Positions 44,381 to 53,113 of a stretch of 64,000 nucleotides of DNA are shown here, in pieces. The position numbers were made by a program, and so were the translations under genes. Origin of the DNA: Chloroflexota bacterium (GTDB taxonomy: Bacteria; Chloroflexota; Limnocylindria; QHBO01); contig JAILWI010000006.1 of the NCBI GenBank assembly GCA_025699005.1, positions 62,001 through 126,000 of the forward strand. Reading direction: 5' to 3'. A model generated the notes under the pieces. The model was not told the origin of the DNA. It did not search any database and was given only the letters and a program-made list of their open reading frames with translations. Every line of letters starts with the position of its first letter. Within the stretch, counting starts at the first letter, position 1.

Positions 44381-45547
44381 CTAGAGCGATTCCTCCATGA
44401 GCGTCCTCACGTGGAGGAGCAGCTTCACGAGCTCCGGCGCGGCGGCGATCAGGTCCAGGTCGTCCGGCTGGACGTGGTCGAACAGGCGGAACTCCGTGTG
44501 CGCGGCCAACCGAGCGTCGCCGTCGAGCGCGGCAGCGAGAGCGCGTGACTCGACGAACGGCACGTGGTGATCCTGGGTCTCGTGCATGAGATGGATCTCG
44601 GCCCGGACGCCGCCGAGGTGCCGGACCGGCGAGATCGCGTCGATGAACGCCAGCGAGCTCGGTGGCAGGTCGCGGATGAATCCCTCGGCGCGCTCGAGTG
44701 TCGGGGCGGTGAGCAGGTCGTGGACGACGCGCGCCGAGCGGGAGTCGAGATCTGAGCGTATCTCGGGATCGGGCGGGGGGCGCGTGCCGGCCAGCACGTC
44801 CGGCCCGAATGCCCCATCGAGCCGGCGGCGATCTCCGCGATCCTGCACCTGGTCGAGCATGAAGCGCAGGTACACCTCGCGCGCCAGCGGCGTCGGCGTC
44901 CACGGGACCTCGGTCCCATCGGCGGAGCGGTAGGCGTGCGCCGACACGGCGGCGAGATAGCTCGACGCCTCGGCGAAGGCGCCGAAGGCGTTCACCCACC
45001 GCACCTGCTCGGCGATTCGCGGGTCGCCCGCCGCGAGGAGGGCGAGCGAGCCGCCGACGCTGAAGCCCACGATCCCGAGCCGCTCACGATCCACCTCGGG
45101 GCGTGCCGCGAGCAGCTGGAACGCGCGGACCACGCCGTCGATCTCCCCGACCTCAAGCCGCCCCTTGAGCAGCGTCTGCGAGTCCGGGACGAGGACGGCG
45201 ACCCCCGTCCTCGCCAGGCCGTCCGCCACCCGCTCGATGGCGGGGTGGTTGCGTCCGAGGTTGTTGACGCCGAAGACGAGGAGCATCGCCCCGGCCGGAC
45301 GCTCGGGTGACGCCCATGCCGGAAGCCAGAGCTCGGCGAGGTCCGGGTCCGCCCCGGGTTCCGCGGCGCGGTACGGGACGCTCGACCGCACCGGCGCCTC
45401 GCTGAAGACGCTCAGTGGCTTCGGCCCGGCGTCGAGCAGGTTCGGCAGCAGCACCGCGGTCTGGATGCCGACGCGCGTCGGCTCCCACGCGACGGCCAGC
45501 AGAACAACGACGAGCAGCCCGATGCCGATCCGTCGCGCACGCCGCAT
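44381..45547 (-). CDS. Membrane-anchored alpha/beta hydrolase
   Basis: 388 residues. One N-terminal transmembrane helix (IGIGLLVVVLLAVAW), then an alpha/beta hydrolase core with nucleophile elbow GFSVGGS, late acidic residues and a candidate His in FDHVQPDD. The substrate is probably an ester or peptide outside the membrane. Leaderless start: TAGGAT 6 nt before the ATG. Confidence 0.82.
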   Translation of the reverse strand: MRRARRIGIGLLVVVLLAVAWEPTRVGIQTAVLLPNLLDAGPKPLSVFSEAPVRSSVPYRAAEPGADPDLAELWLPAWASPERPAGAMLLVFGVNNLGRNHPAIERVADGLARTGVAVLVPDSQTLLKGRLEVGEIDGVVRAFQLLAARPEVDRERLGIVGFSVGGSLALLAAGDPRIAEQVRWVNAFGAFAEASSYLAAVSAHAYRSADGTEVPWTPTPLAREVYLRFMLDQVQDRGDRRRLDGAFGPDVLAGTRPPPDPEIRSDLDSRSARVVHDLLTAPTLERAEGFIRDLPPSSLAFIDAISPVRHLGGVRAEIHLMHETQDHHVPFVESRALAAALDGDARLAAHTEFRLFDHVQPDDLDLIAAAPELVKLLLHVRTLMEESL

Positions 45548-45553
45548 CGGCTC

Positions 45554-45559
45554 ATCCTA
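45554..45559 (-). promoter_or_regulatory. -10 box of the alpha/beta hydrolase gene
   Basis: TAGGAT on the minus strand, 6 nt before the ATG at 45547. Lies just past the stop of the next minus-strand gene upstream (45582). Confidence 0.5.
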
Positions 45560-45581
45560 CGCGGATGGGCGCGCGAGCCCC

Positions 45582-46589
45582 TCAGTCGCCGGCGGAGTTC
45601 CGACGCGCGACGTCGTGCTCGAGCTGGAGCCGCAGCCGGTACAGGACGTTCCATTCCTCGGTGTTCAGGCTCGCGACGTCGATCTTCTCCTGGACCTCGT
45701 CGAGCTTCGCGCGCAGCGCGTCCACGTCGCCGTTCGCGGTGCGGTGGAGCTCCTGGAGGACGTCCTCGAACTTCTGGGCATCCTCGTTCCACGTGAGATA
45801 GGTCGGATGGAACGCGAACTCGCGCTCGAGCGCGGCGCGAACCCGGTAGGCGTCCTCCTTCGGGCCCAGGATCGAGACATTCGTGGCATACGCCATGATC
45901 TCGAGGCCGTCGACCCGCAGCCGCATCGGCTCACCGCGCACGACGGCGCCGAGCAGATGCTCGGCGGCGAACCCCATGGTGCGCAGCGGCCACGAGCGCG
46001 GCCCCTTGGCCTCGAACGCCGAGACGCCCTCCAGCCCGATCGTCTCGAGTGCCTCCTGCAGGGCCTCGACGAGGTCGTCGTCGTCGCTCCCCTCGCGCAT
46101 GACGAGCGGCACCTGGACGAGCTTTCGCTTCCGGCGCCAGCGCTGGAACAGGAGGATCGGCGTGAAGACGACCATCTGGAGCACGGAGGCGCCGAGCATG
46201 GCGCTCGCCGGGTAGCTTATCGGCACCATGCGCGCCCAGGTGCCGACGCTGCGATCCTCGTGGAAGTTGGCGTACACCGTCGAGGCGGCGATCACCGGCG
46301 GGGTCAGGATGATCGCGGCCACGAGGCCGATGTAGTGAATGACCTCGACGTCGAAGTTGTCGTCGATCACCCCGGTGGCCTCCAGGATGGCGCCGCCGAG
46401 GATCGGGACCGCGAAGCCGACGATGACGATGACCCAGCCCGCCGCCAGGAGGCTCACCACCGACAGGATCCGCCCCTGGCGTCCGGGAACCTGGCCGAAG
46501 TAGATGGCGGTCGCCCAGCCGAGGGCGAAGGACGCCGACTTGCTCAGCGCCTGCCAGGCCAGGAGGAGGACGAAGGGAAGGAACGGCAC
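45582..46589 (-). CDS. Membrane protein of unknown function
   Basis: 335 residues, GTG start. About four hydrophobic segments in the first 150 residues (FVLLLAWQALSKSASFALGWATAIYF; VIVIVGFAVPILGG; YIGLVAAIILTPPVIAAS; SAMLGASVLQMVVFTPILLF), then an RWRRKRK stop-transfer cluster and a long charged soluble C-terminal part with predicted helices near the end (LRAKLDEVQEKIDVASLNTEEWNVLYRL). No family recognised and no catalytic motif. Its promoter would lie in the 50 bp before the VOC gene. Confidence 0.72.
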   Translation of the reverse strand: MPFLPFVLLLAWQALSKSASFALGWATAIYFGQVPGRQGRILSVVSLLAAGWVIVIVGFAVPILGGAILEATGVIDDNFDVEVIHYIGLVAAIILTPPVIAASTVYANFHEDRSVGTWARMVPISYPASAMLGASVLQMVVFTPILLFQRWRRKRKLVQVPLVMREGSDDDDLVEALQEALETIGLEGVSAFEAKGPRSWPLRTMGFAAEHLLGAVVRGEPMRLRVDGLEIMAYATNVSILGPKEDAYRVRAALEREFAFHPTYLTWNEDAQKFEDVLQELHRTANGDVDALRAKLDEVQEKIDVASLNTEEWNVLYRLRLQLEHDVARRNSAGD

Positions 46590-46641
46590 GACCGCTCACC
46601 AAGCAATCGTCATGCCGATCGAGGCCGCTCCCCGTGCGCGG

Positions 46642-47085
46642 TCAGTCGAGCTTGAGCGGCCGCACCGTCATGGCCTCGGCAACCCGCCCCTCCCACTCGT
46701 CGCGCGGCGCGTCGCAGTAGAGCTCGATCTCGTTGCCGTCGGGATCGGCGGTGTACAGGCTACGGCTCACGCCGTGATCGGCCGTCCCGCGGAGAAGCCC
46801 TCGTTCGGCCAGCACGCCATGGGCGGCCTTCACCGCATCCCAGTCTCTGAGCCGGATGGCGACGTGGTAGAGGCCGACGGCGTTCGGCACCGCCGATGGC
46901 GCCGAGTCGCCCACGCGGAGCAGCGCGAGGTCATGGTGGTTCTCCCCCGTGGCGGTGAGGAAGATCATCACGTTGCTCATCTCGCTCGACACGGTGAAGC
47001 CGAGGACGTCACGGTAGAACGCGAGTGCGCGGTCGAGGTCGCGCACCTTGAGCACGACGTGGCCGATGCCGAGGGGCTGGAGCAT
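46642..47085 (-). CDS. VOC superfamily (glyoxalase/bleomycin-resistance) protein
   Basis: 147 residues, two beta-alpha-beta-beta-beta modules. Metal-ligand pattern: His in GIGHVVLKV, Glu near the module end, His in LYHVAIRL and Glu in NEIELYC (the HxH/E..E layout of VOC enzymes). Resembles extradiol-dioxygenase-like or lactoylglutathione-lyase-like members. ATG at 47085 is supported by TAGCAT 7 nt upstream. Confidence 0.85.
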   Translation of the reverse strand: MLQPLGIGHVVLKVRDLDRALAFYRDVLGFTVSSEMSNVMIFLTATGENHHDLALLRVGDSAPSAVPNAVGLYHVAIRLRDWDAVKAAHGVLAERGLLRGTADHGVSRSLYTADPDGNEIELYCDAPRDEWEGRVAEAMTVRPLKLD

Positions 47086-47092
47086 GGTGAGG

Positions 47093-47098
47093 ATGCTA
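47093..47098 (-). promoter_or_regulatory. -10 box of the VOC gene
   Basis: TAGCAT on the minus strand, 7 nt before the ATG at 47085; leaderless type. Sits in the 31-bp gap after the Rpf-like gene. Confidence 0.5.
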
Positions 47099-47116
47099 CC
47101 CCACCGCCGCGTCGGG

Positions 47117-47884
<768 letters not shown>

Positions 47885-47885
47885 C

Positions 47886-47891
47886 TAGCAT
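47886..47891 (+). promoter_or_regulatory. -10 box of the LOG-family gene
   Basis: TAGCAT, 34 nt before the ATG at 47926; the leader holds GGAGGA. A second AT-rich patch at about 47808-47828 may serve the divergent Rpf gene. Confidence 0.4.
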
Positions 47892-47925
47892 TCGACCAGA
47901 CACCTGTCGAGCCACCGGAGGACCC

Positions 47926-48747
47926 ATGCCGCGTCGAACAAAGGAACCTGAGCACCGCCGCGGGGCGGTCGTCGTGCGTGGCTCGTCCCGCGCCAACCGA
48001 CGCACCGAGGACCAGAAGCTCCTCCGTGCGCGCGCTGCGACGCCGGCATTCCAGGACACCGACACCTGGCGGACGCTGAGGATCGTCGGCGAGTTCGTCG
48101 AGGGCTTCGACGCCCTGGCCGAGGTGGGTCCCGCGGTGAGCATCTTCGGCTCCGCGCGCATCGGCAGGCGCAACCGCTACTACGGCGCGGCGCGCCGTCT
48201 GGCGGCCGCGCTGGTGAAGCAGGACTACGCGATCATCACCGGCGGCGGTCCCGGGATCATGGAGGCGGCCAACCGCGGTGCGAAGGAGGCCGGCGGCCTC
48301 TCGATCGGCTGCAACATCGAGCTCCCGTTCGAGCAGGGCCTCAACGAGTACGTCGACCTGGGCATGGAGTTCCGGTACTTCTTCGTTCGCAAGGTGATGT
48401 TCGTGAAGTACGCGGAGGCGTTCGTCATCTTCCCCGGCGGCTTCGGGACCCTCGACGAGCTGTTCGAATCCCTGACGCTCATCCAGACCGGCAAGGTCGA
48501 GCACTTCCCCGTGGTTCTCTACGGCCGCGACTACTGGAGCGGCCTCATCGAGTGGATCAAGGACAAGCCTCTGTACGAGGAGAAGATCTCACCCGAGGAT
48601 CTCGACCTCGTGACGATCACCGACAACGTGGACGAAGCATGTGCCGCGATCCTTCGCCACCGCGGCAAGAGCCGGGGTCGAGAGGAGGCCGCGAGCCGGG
48701 AGGCAACCCGGGAAGCCGTGCAGGACGCTGCCTCCGGCTCGAAGTGA
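47926..48747 (+). CDS. TIGR00730/LOG family Rossmann-fold nucleosidase
   Basis: 273 residues. Hallmark GGGPGIMEAANRGA and PGGFGTLDELFE motifs of the LOG (lysine decarboxylase-like) family, which hydrolyses nucleoside 5'-monophosphates such as AMP or cytokinin ribotides. A basic N-terminal stretch and a charged tail (GREEAASREATREAVQDA) flank the core. ATG chosen with GGAGGA 5 nt upstream; an upstream start at 47866 is less likely. Confidence 0.9.
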   Translation: MPRRTKEPEHRRGAVVVRGSSRANRRTEDQKLLRARAATPAFQDTDTWRTLRIVGEFVEGFDALAEVGPAVSIFGSARIGRRNRYYGAARRLAAALVKQDYAIITGGGPGIMEAANRGAKEAGGLSIGCNIELPFEQGLNEYVDLGMEFRYFFVRKVMFVKYAEAFVIFPGGFGTLDELFESLTLIQTGKVEHFPVVLYGRDYWSGLIEWIKDKPLYEEKISPEDLDLVTITDNVDEACAAILRHRGKSRGREEAASREATREAVQDAASGSK

Positions 48748-48789
48748 CGAGGCGGGTCGCCCATCGGCAGCTACCGACTATGCAGAGGG

Positions 48790-49128
48790 TCAGCGTCGAC
48801 TGGTAGCCCGCGCCATGTCCAGCGATCTGCGCGCCCGCTCGAGCAGGACGTCCTGCCGGGCCAGGACGTCATCACTGACCGACCAGTACGGCATGCGCCC
48901 GTGCCGCTCCGTGCCAGCTGGCGTCTCGGCGTCGGGATCGCCTTCATGGATGCGGAGGAACGGCGTCCCACCGCTGTCCACGAGGCCGAACATCACGCCG
49001 TCGCAGAAGATCCCGTGTCCGCCGAACATCGGCTTCGAGGTCACCTCGCCCAACGGTTCGAGCTCGTCACGCAGTCGCGCGGCCATCGCGGCACCCTCCG
49101 GTCCGCTCCGTGCTCCCTTCGTTCCCAT
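48790..49128 (-). CDS. TfoX N-terminal-domain protein
   Basis: 112 residues with the TfoX_N core: LEPLGEVTSKPMFGGHGIFCDGVMFGLV, where GG..I/F..GxxFG is typical. Standalone TfoX_N proteins lack the C-terminal domain of the competence regulator Sxy; function unknown. The ATG at 49128 has no clear leader. Confidence 0.88.
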   Translation of the reverse strand: MGTKGARSGPEGAAMAARLRDELEPLGEVTSKPMFGGHGIFCDGVMFGLVDSGGTPFLRIHEGDPDAETPAGTERHGRMPYWSVSDDVLARQDVLLERARRSLDMARATSRR

Positions 49129-49173
49129 GGCGTCCTCTGCGGTGGACTCCGATGGTGCGCCACGGAGTCCAGC

Positions 49174-50697
49174 TCAGCCCTCGACCACGACCATCGCACG
49201 CATCCACGGATGCGGCAGGCAGTAGTACTCGAACTCGCCCGCCGTGTCGAAGGTGAATGACCAGCTCGCTCCGGCTTCCATGAACCCCGAGTCGAAGGCG
49301 CCGTCCACGTCGGTCACCGTATGGATCATGTCCGGGTCATCGTTCGTCCAGGTGACCGTGGTGCCGACCGGGATCGTGAGCACGTTCACGCTGTAGTCAG
49401 CTGGATCCTCCGCGGTCGCGAACTCGTCCGATGCGTCGAGCGGCTGGCTGATGCCGCTGCCCGCGACGATGCTGACCTGCTCACCCGCCGCCTGGCCCGG
49501 TCCCTCGGACGCCGAGGGCTCCGGGGCATCGGCGCCGATCGCCTCGAAGATCTCCGGGTTCGGCGGGCCGTCGATGACGATCTGGCCGATGGCGCCCTTG
49601 TCGAAGGCGCGCGCGAGGGCATGATCGACGAGCACCACGGTCTGCGGCACCTGGGCGATGAGATCCACGACCACGCCGCCGCCGGCAGGGACGAGCGTCG
49701 TCTGTGAGCCGCGGATCGGCGAGCTGAGAAGAGCCCCCTCCGGGTAGACGGCATCCCAGTGCGAGCCGATGGGATGGAAGTTCGAGTCGAGATTGAGGCC
49801 CGCGTTGACGAAGTAGATCCGCATCGACTCGCCGACCTGCATCCGGGGAGCGCGGTCGCCGGTGAGCGATCCGACGGCGCCGTTGAAGACGACGAAGGTC
49901 GGATGCTCGTCGCTGACCGCCGAGCGATCGGTCTCGACGGTTCCGGTGTCGTCACCGGTCGTGTAGTACTCCGACTGCACCATGTAGAGCTCGTGGTCGA
50001 CCTCGGGGAGCGGCTCTGCCGGGTCGACCAGGATGCCGCCGTACATGCCTTGGGCGATATGGAGCGGCACGTCCCCGTAGGCGCAGTGGTACATGAAGAT
50101 CCCCGGATAGAGCAGGCGAGCCTCGATCGTCACGGTCTCGCCCGGGGACACGACCGTGTCCGCCGCGCCGCCACCCTGCCCGGTGACCGCGTGGAAGTCG
50201 ACATTGTGCGGGTGAGAGTTACCTTCGAGGTTCGTGATCGTGAAGCGCAGCACGTCGCCCACGCGGGCTCGGATGATCGGGCCCGGGGTGCCGGTCACGG
50301 TGTCGGTGCCGCTGATGCGGTAGCCCCAGGTCTCGTACTCCACCCCGGTGGCGGGATCGATCTCCTGGATCCCCTCCACCACGTCGAACGAGACCTCGAC
50401 GATGGCCTGCGTGGTCCGACCTGACGGTGCCGGCACCTCCGGGGCCACGGCGACGTTGACCTCGGAATCCGGTGCGATCGGCAGGTCCGCCTTCGGCGTG
50501 AGCTCCGGAATGACCGAGTCGTCGGAGGCGATGACGAGCTGTGCGTCCGGCGTCGGACTGACGGCGACCGCGTCCGGCTCGTCGGAAGTCACCGGGTCGC
50601 CCGACGTCATGAGCGCCATGAGGAGCATCGGCGTGGCGAAGATCGCCGAGCCGCCGCAGAAGGCGAGGAAAAGGACCAGCGGCCGGGGAAGGTTCAT
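49174..50697 (-). CDS. nirK: Copper nitrite reductase (NO-forming) with C-terminal cupredoxin domain
   Basis: 507 residues. N-terminal membrane helix, linker, then two cupredoxin domains of NirK: type 1 Cu ligands His164, Cys205, His213, Met218; type 2 Cu ligands His169, His204, His359; catalytic Asp167 (HNVDFH) and His308 (FHPIGSH). A third, plastocyanin-like domain at about 425-507 has its own type 1 site His459, Cys493, His496, Met499. Reduces nitrite to NO outside the cytoplasm, with the extra domain probably a tethered electron donor. The three-domain layout is known in some bacteria. No other denitrification gene is nearby. ATG at 50697. Confidence 0.93.
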   Translation of the reverse strand: MNLPRPLVLFLAFCGGSAIFATPMLLMALMTSGDPVTSDEPDAVAVSPTPDAQLVIASDDSVIPELTPKADLPIAPDSEVNVAVAPEVPAPSGRTTQAIVEVSFDVVEGIQEIDPATGVEYETWGYRISGTDTVTGTPGPIIRARVGDVLRFTITNLEGNSHPHNVDFHAVTGQGGGAADTVVSPGETVTIEARLLYPGIFMYHCAYGDVPLHIAQGMYGGILVDPAEPLPEVDHELYMVQSEYYTTGDDTGTVETDRSAVSDEHPTFVVFNGAVGSLTGDRAPRMQVGESMRIYFVNAGLNLDSNFHPIGSHWDAVYPEGALLSSPIRGSQTTLVPAGGGVVVDLIAQVPQTVVLVDHALARAFDKGAIGQIVIDGPPNPEIFEAIGADAPEPSASEGPGQAAGEQVSIVAGSGISQPLDASDEFATAEDPADYSVNVLTIPVGTTVTWTNDDPDMIHTVTDVDGAFDSGFMEAGASWSFTFDTAGEFEYYCLPHPWMRAMVVVEG

Positions 50698-50879
50698 GAC
50701 TCGGATGTCTCCTGCCTGAGCGGCGCGTGCTCCATGCAGCGCCGGACACCGGGGTGTCTTCATCGGCAGGATCCGGGAGACCGCCCCTCAGTCGACAGGG
50801 CCGAGCGGCACCCACGGGGCATGACACGTGGCAGGTTGTCGTCCGCGGGGCACGGCGAAGCCGGGTGGATGACAGGGGA

Positions 50880-50956
50880 TGGCGGGCCCGACCGGATTCG
50901 AACCGGCGATCTCCAGCGTGACAGGCTGGCATGTTGGGCCACTACACCACGGGCCC
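50880..50956 (-). tRNA. tRNA-Asp (GUC), CCA encoded
   Basis: Minus strand, 5' end at 50956. Acceptor stem GGGCCCG/CGGGCCC, D-arm GTGTAGTGG..., anticodon stem CCAGC/GCTGG with loop CTGTCAC (anticodon GTC), T-arm with GTTCGAATC, discriminator G at 50883 and template-encoded CCA (50880-50882). A complete cloverleaf of 74 nt plus CCA. Confidence 0.95.
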
Positions 50957-51000
50957 GCGGGAGTGACGGTGGCGGAGCATAGCACAGCCCGGGGAGGCCT

Positions 51001-51435
51001 TCAGGAAGCCGGTCGGCCTCCCAGCTCTCTCGCCAGGGCGACGGTGACGACGGCGTAGCCCGCCGCAGCGAGGAGGGCCGCCGACGCCGCCGCGGCAAGG
51101 GGGATCGCGAGGTCCGGCGTCCGCACCAGGCTCGTGACGGCCGTGGCCGCGGAGGCGAGCAACACGACGAGCAGGAGCGACGAGAGCAGCGTCCCGGCCG
51201 TGAGGGCAAGCCGATGACCGCGCCTGACGCCTGCCAGTACGGCGCCGTGGATGACCGCGATCGCGAGCACGGCCCCGCTGACCGCGGTGATCGCGCCGCC
51301 CAGCGCATCGGCGTCGATCTCCAACGGCGGGAGGAGGGTGAGCAGCGCCCTCGAACCCACCGCGGCGACCACGAGCCCGGCGAGGCCGCCCAGGCTCCAG
51401 AGGATGGTGGCGACCAGCAGGATCGTGCGGGCCAT
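51001..51435 (-). CDS. Small membrane protein of unknown function
   Basis: 144 residues, about four membrane helices (TILLVATILWSLGGLAGLVVAAVG; GGAITAVSGAVLAIAVIHGAVLAGV; ALTAGTLLSSLLLVVLLAS; AAAASAALLAAAGYAVVTVAL). ATG at 51435. It shares its hydrophobic four-helix style with the next minus-strand gene, so the pair may be a tandem-related operon. No motif identifies a function. Confidence 0.68.
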   Translation of the reverse strand: MARTILLVATILWSLGGLAGLVVAAVGSRALLTLLPPLEIDADALGGAITAVSGAVLAIAVIHGAVLAGVRRGHRLALTAGTLLSSLLLVVLLASAATAVTSLVRTPDLAIPLAAAASAALLAAAGYAVVTVALARELGGRPAS

Positions 51436-51448
51436 GCCGCTCGCCCTG

Positions 51449-51937
51449 CTAGCGGAGCGGTCGGAGCAGAAGGATCGCTGCCACGCCGAAGATGAGCGTC
51501 GCGATCGTGAGGCCGATCGCCAGCACCGGGGCCGCGGGCGGACTCGCCATGGCAAGGAGCGCACCGCCGGCCGCAAGCGCGGCGGCCACGGCGGACAGGA
51601 TGCCCGTCAGCAGGCGGGCGCGCGGAGCAGCGCCGAAGACGGCGATGCCACCGGCCGTGAGGGCGCCGCCGAGGAGGAGGACGGCCAGGCCGAGGAGGAG
51701 CGGGGCCACCACGAGGGAGCCCGCATCCGGGGGCGGATCGCCTCCGTACCGGGACTGAATGGTGAGCGCCATCACGATGATTCCGATCCCGCTGATCAGG
51801 AGCGCAACGCCCCCCACCACGACGCCCACCGTCGCCGCGGCCGTGGCCTCGCCGAGGTGCGCCGGGGCGAGCGTGTGGCTGGTACGTCCGCGGGCTCCGG
51901 TGGCGGAGGCAGCGCGGACGGGACGTCGGCTTGTCAT
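51449..51937 (-). CDS. Small membrane protein of unknown function
   Basis: 162 residues, about four membrane helices after a basic N-terminus; ends in ILLLRPLR. Only 13 nt separate it from the next minus-strand gene, probably co-transcribed. The ATG at 51937 has TACAAT 10 nt upstream (leaderless). An upstream open stretch to 52672 is antisense to the hydrolase and rejected. Confidence 0.68.
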   Translation of the reverse strand: MTSRRPVRAASATGARGRTSHTLAPAHLGEATAAATVGVVVGGVALLISGIGIIVMALTIQSRYGGDPPPDAGSLVVAPLLLGLAVLLLGGALTAGGIAVFGAAPRARLLTGILSAVAAALAAGGALLAMASPPAAPVLAIGLTIATLIFGVAAILLLRPLR

Positions 51938-51947
51938 ACGGCGACGG

Positions 51948-51953
51948 ATTGTA
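51948..51953 (-). promoter_or_regulatory. -10 box of the membrane-protein pair
   Basis: TACAAT on the minus strand, 10 nt before the ATG at 51937. Its -35 position would fall across the promoter of the divergent hydrolase gene. Confidence 0.5.
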
Positions 51954-51985
51954 CGCGGTGCGGCGGCGGACGCGCTCGGCGTGCG

Positions 51986-51991
51986 TATACT
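51986..51991 (+). promoter_or_regulatory. -10 box of the alpha/beta hydrolase at 52001
   Basis: TATACT, the best -10 match in the window, 9 nt before the ATG at 52001. No TTGACA-like -35 at the expected distance. Confidence 0.6.
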
Positions 51992-52000
51992 CGCGCCCGG

Positions 52001-53041
52001 ATGCCCTACGAGATGCCGCCGGATCCAGCGACCGAGCGACGGACCCGCATCACCCGGTGGGTGAGCTTCGTCTTCGCCGCATTCCTCACGGTCCTCGTCG
52101 CCTACCTCGGCTATGTCGGGTTCGAGGGGTCGCGGCAGCTCGCGGATCCCCCGGCTCCGTCGACCGACTGCAGGACGCCCGCCGCCCTCGGGTGGGCCTA
52201 CGAGGCGATCGGCTACGACATCGCGGGCGATGCAGGGATCCAGGCCGAGCCCGATCTCCGTGCCTGCTCGACACAGGGCGTGGCGGCCGACGGCACGGTG
52301 AGCGCCGGGGGCGTGCACCTGGCCGGCTGGTACATCCCGGCCGGCAACGGCGCCGGTCCGCAGGCACCCACGCTCGTCCTGGCACATGGATGGCGCGGCA
52401 ACAAGAGCACCATGCTCGATCGCGCGGCCGTGCTCCACGACACCTACAACCTGCTGCTGTTCGACTTCCGGAACCACGGCCAGAGCTCGGACTCGCAGAC
52501 CACGCAGGGCGTCCGGGAGCGGAGCGACCTCGCGGCAATGCTCGATTGGCTCGAGCGTGAGAAGGGGCCGGAATGGATCGGCGTCCATGGCGTCTCGATG
52601 GGCGGCGCCACCGCGCTCGCCACCGCCGACCGCGACCCGCGGATCGCAGCCGTCGTCGTCGAATCGACCCACGCGTCGATTGCCAATGCCGCCCAGGCGC
52701 GGCTCGACGCGGCCGGCTATCCGCTGTCCGTGCCGGGCAGCTGGGCGATCCTCCTGGGAACGCTGATCCGCACCGGCGTCGATGTCTCCGTGGTGGACCC
52801 CCTGCAGACCATCGAGCGGCTCGACGAGCGTCCGGTCCTTCTCATCACCGGCGGCGCGGACACGTCCGTCGGCCCCGACGATGCCACCTCGTTGCGAGAC
52901 GCCGCGGCGGATGCCGGCTCACCGGTGGAGCTCCAGGAGTGTGCGGGCGCGGGCCACGCCGAGGCCGACGATGTCTGCGCGGAAGCCTATGCGGGTTGGG
53001 TGCTAGGCTTCCTCGACCGCGCCCTCGCATCGCCCGGCTGA
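52001..53041 (+). CDS. Membrane-anchored alpha/beta hydrolase
   Basis: 346 residues. One transmembrane helix near residue 25 (FVFAAFLTVLVAYLGYVGF), then an alpha/beta hydrolase with oxyanion region LAHGWRGNKS, nucleophile Ser in HGVSMGGAT, acid in LITGGADTSV and final His in GAGHAEAD. Two cysteines near the end (LQECAG, DDVCAE) may pair outside the cell. Esterase- or peptidase-type; substrate unknown. ATG at 52001 is leaderless. Confidence 0.86.
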   Translation: MPYEMPPDPATERRTRITRWVSFVFAAFLTVLVAYLGYVGFEGSRQLADPPAPSTDCRTPAALGWAYEAIGYDIAGDAGIQAEPDLRACSTQGVAADGTVSAGGVHLAGWYIPAGNGAGPQAPTLVLAHGWRGNKSTMLDRAAVLHDTYNLLLFDFRNHGQSSDSQTTQGVRERSDLAAMLDWLEREKGPEWIGVHGVSMGGATALATADRDPRIAAVVVESTHASIANAAQARLDAAGYPLSVPGSWAILLGTLIRTGVDVSVVDPLQTIERLDERPVLLITGGADTSVGPDDATSLRDAAADAGSPVELQECAGAGHAEADDVCAEAYAGWVLGFLDRALASPG

Positions 53042-53113
53042 GCGCGCGCACGCCCGCCGTCCGATCACGTCGCCGCTGGGGGAGCGGCGCCCCTGTTGAG
53101 GAACCGCATCCAG

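Noticed and set aside
50698-50879. Gene or motif between nirK and tRNA-Asp
   Set aside because: Short frames have no support. There is only a GGAGA leader for nirK; I see nothing else in this stretch.
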